Assembly (NCBI GenBank): GCA_028288775.1 | Contig: JAQGHP010000618.1 | Location: 1 to 5,104 of the forward strand | Direction: 5' to 3' | Source of the DNA: Phycisphaerales bacterium | Lineage (GTDB): Bacteria; Planctomycetota; Phycisphaerae; Tepidisphaerales; Tepidisphaeraceae | Length of the DNA stretch: 5,104 nucleotides | Shown: in pieces, positions 4,789-5,104 of the stretch | Position numbering within the stretch: position 1 is the stretch's first letter | Layout: each line of letters opens with the position of its first letter | Notes under the pieces: model-generated | Seen by the model: only the letters and a program-made list of their open reading frames with translations | The model's database searches: none | Told to the model about the DNA's origin: nothing | Made by a program: the position numbers and the translations under genes

Positions 4789-5104
4789 GCCGGGTTTTCT
4801 TCGGCGTTGCTCCGCATTCCGGGCACCGGTCGGGCGTGGCGCGGAGATCGTAGCCGCAAAGAAGGCAGCGGCCTGCGACGAGCCGGCGTCCGCGACGAAC
4901 TCGTGCGACGATCGGCGGGCTCGCACAGCCGGCGAGGATCGCAGCCAGAAGGGAATACGGCGCGATGATCTCCCACTGATATCCCTGCCGCCATGGGGAA
5001 TGGAGAAATCCGTCTGCGAACCCGAATCCAAGGCCGAACCTTGCATATCCCGGTTCGACTTCGTCGGTCAGGACCGGCCGCATGGGGTGACTGTAGGAGT
5101 GATG
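4754..5104 (-). CDS. Third zinc-ribbon membrane protein, 5' end outside the window
   Basis: The function is unknown. The frame is open to the right edge and gives 116 residues here. It has a hydrophobic segment (about residues 46-66 counted from the edge: IIAPYSLLAAILAGC), a basic stretch (ARVRRGRRLVAGR) and a zinc ribbon with C80, C83, C94 and C97 (CLLCGYDLRATPDRCPECG). It is the same family as the plus-strand pair, but the first hydrophobic segment expected of that family is missing, so the start probably lies beyond 5104. The ATG at 5083 has no ribosome binding site in front of it. The last 15 or so residues (TRPSRSERGRRSA) are translated from the antisense of the hydrolase remnant, so the original stop may have been lost and replaced by read-through. 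It could be a functional gene with a new tail or a decaying one. Confidence 0.65.
   Translation of the reverse strand, partial: HHSYSHPMRPVLTDEVEPGYARFGLGFGFADGFLHSPWRQGYQWEIIAPYSLLAAILAGCASPPIVARVRRGRRLVAGRCLLCGYDLRATPDRCPECGATPKKTRPSRSERGRRSA
4812..4858 (-). repeat. Zinc-ribbon coding module, copy C (inverted)
   Basis: This is the minus-strand copy of the 47-base zinc-ribbon module. It matches copy B at 44 of 47 bases, with all differences synonymous. Being inverted relative to A and B, it makes a pair of inverted repeats about 1.5-2 kb apart that flank scpA. Confidence 0.65.

Noticed and set aside
5081..5083. ATG at 5083 (minus) as the true start of the third zinc-ribbon gene
   Set aside because: No ribosome binding site precedes it, the frame stays open to the edge, and the family's first membrane segment would be missing.

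Overview
The window looks like a piece of a GC-rich planctomycete chromosome, perhaps Phycisphaerae-like. This rests mainly on the short membrane proteins that end in the zinc-ribbon signature CGYDLRATP-x-RCPECG, a hallmark I know from planctomycete genomes. It also rests on intergenic DNA full of palindromic and short-motif repeats of a kind common there. I could not run a database search, so the lineage is an inference.

Layout, left to right. Positions 1-119 are intergenic and hold CAACGGACAA-type repeats with an inverted partner at the left edge. On the minus strand, 120-1106 encodes a complete arabinose-5-phosphate isomerase (KdsD/KpsF: one SIS domain and two CBS domains), the entry enzyme of Kdo synthesis. 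Positions 1107-1565 separate it from a divergent gene. Most of that gap is a large imperfect palindrome (1166-1450) plus a further palindrome (1449-1508). On the plus strand, 1566-2177 encodes a small J-domain protein with two CxxC pairs and one membrane segment. Next come two small membrane proteins with C-terminal zinc ribbons (2285-2899 and 2896-3375), overlapping by ATGA. After a 255-base gap with hairpins comes scpA (3631-4557), the kleisin subunit of the SMC-ScpAB chromosome condensation complex. The last 550 bases are patchwork: a degenerate TACTC-type inverted repeat, a roughly 35-residue fragment of an alpha/beta hydrolase of the non-haem chloroperoxidase type, and, on the minus strand, a third zinc-ribbon membrane protein that runs off the right edge.

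The genes do not form one obvious pathway. KdsD (envelope sugar), the J protein (chaperone partner) and ScpA (chromosome) are housekeeping genes. The zinc-ribbon proteins and the repeats look like lineage-specific, expanding elements. The most interesting points are the near-identical DNA encoding the zinc ribbon in three otherwise dissimilar genes, the built-up inverted-repeat element between kdsD and the J-protein gene, and the junction where the hydrolase remnant meets the third zinc-ribbon gene. I see no convincing defence system, CRISPR array, transposase or RNA gene.
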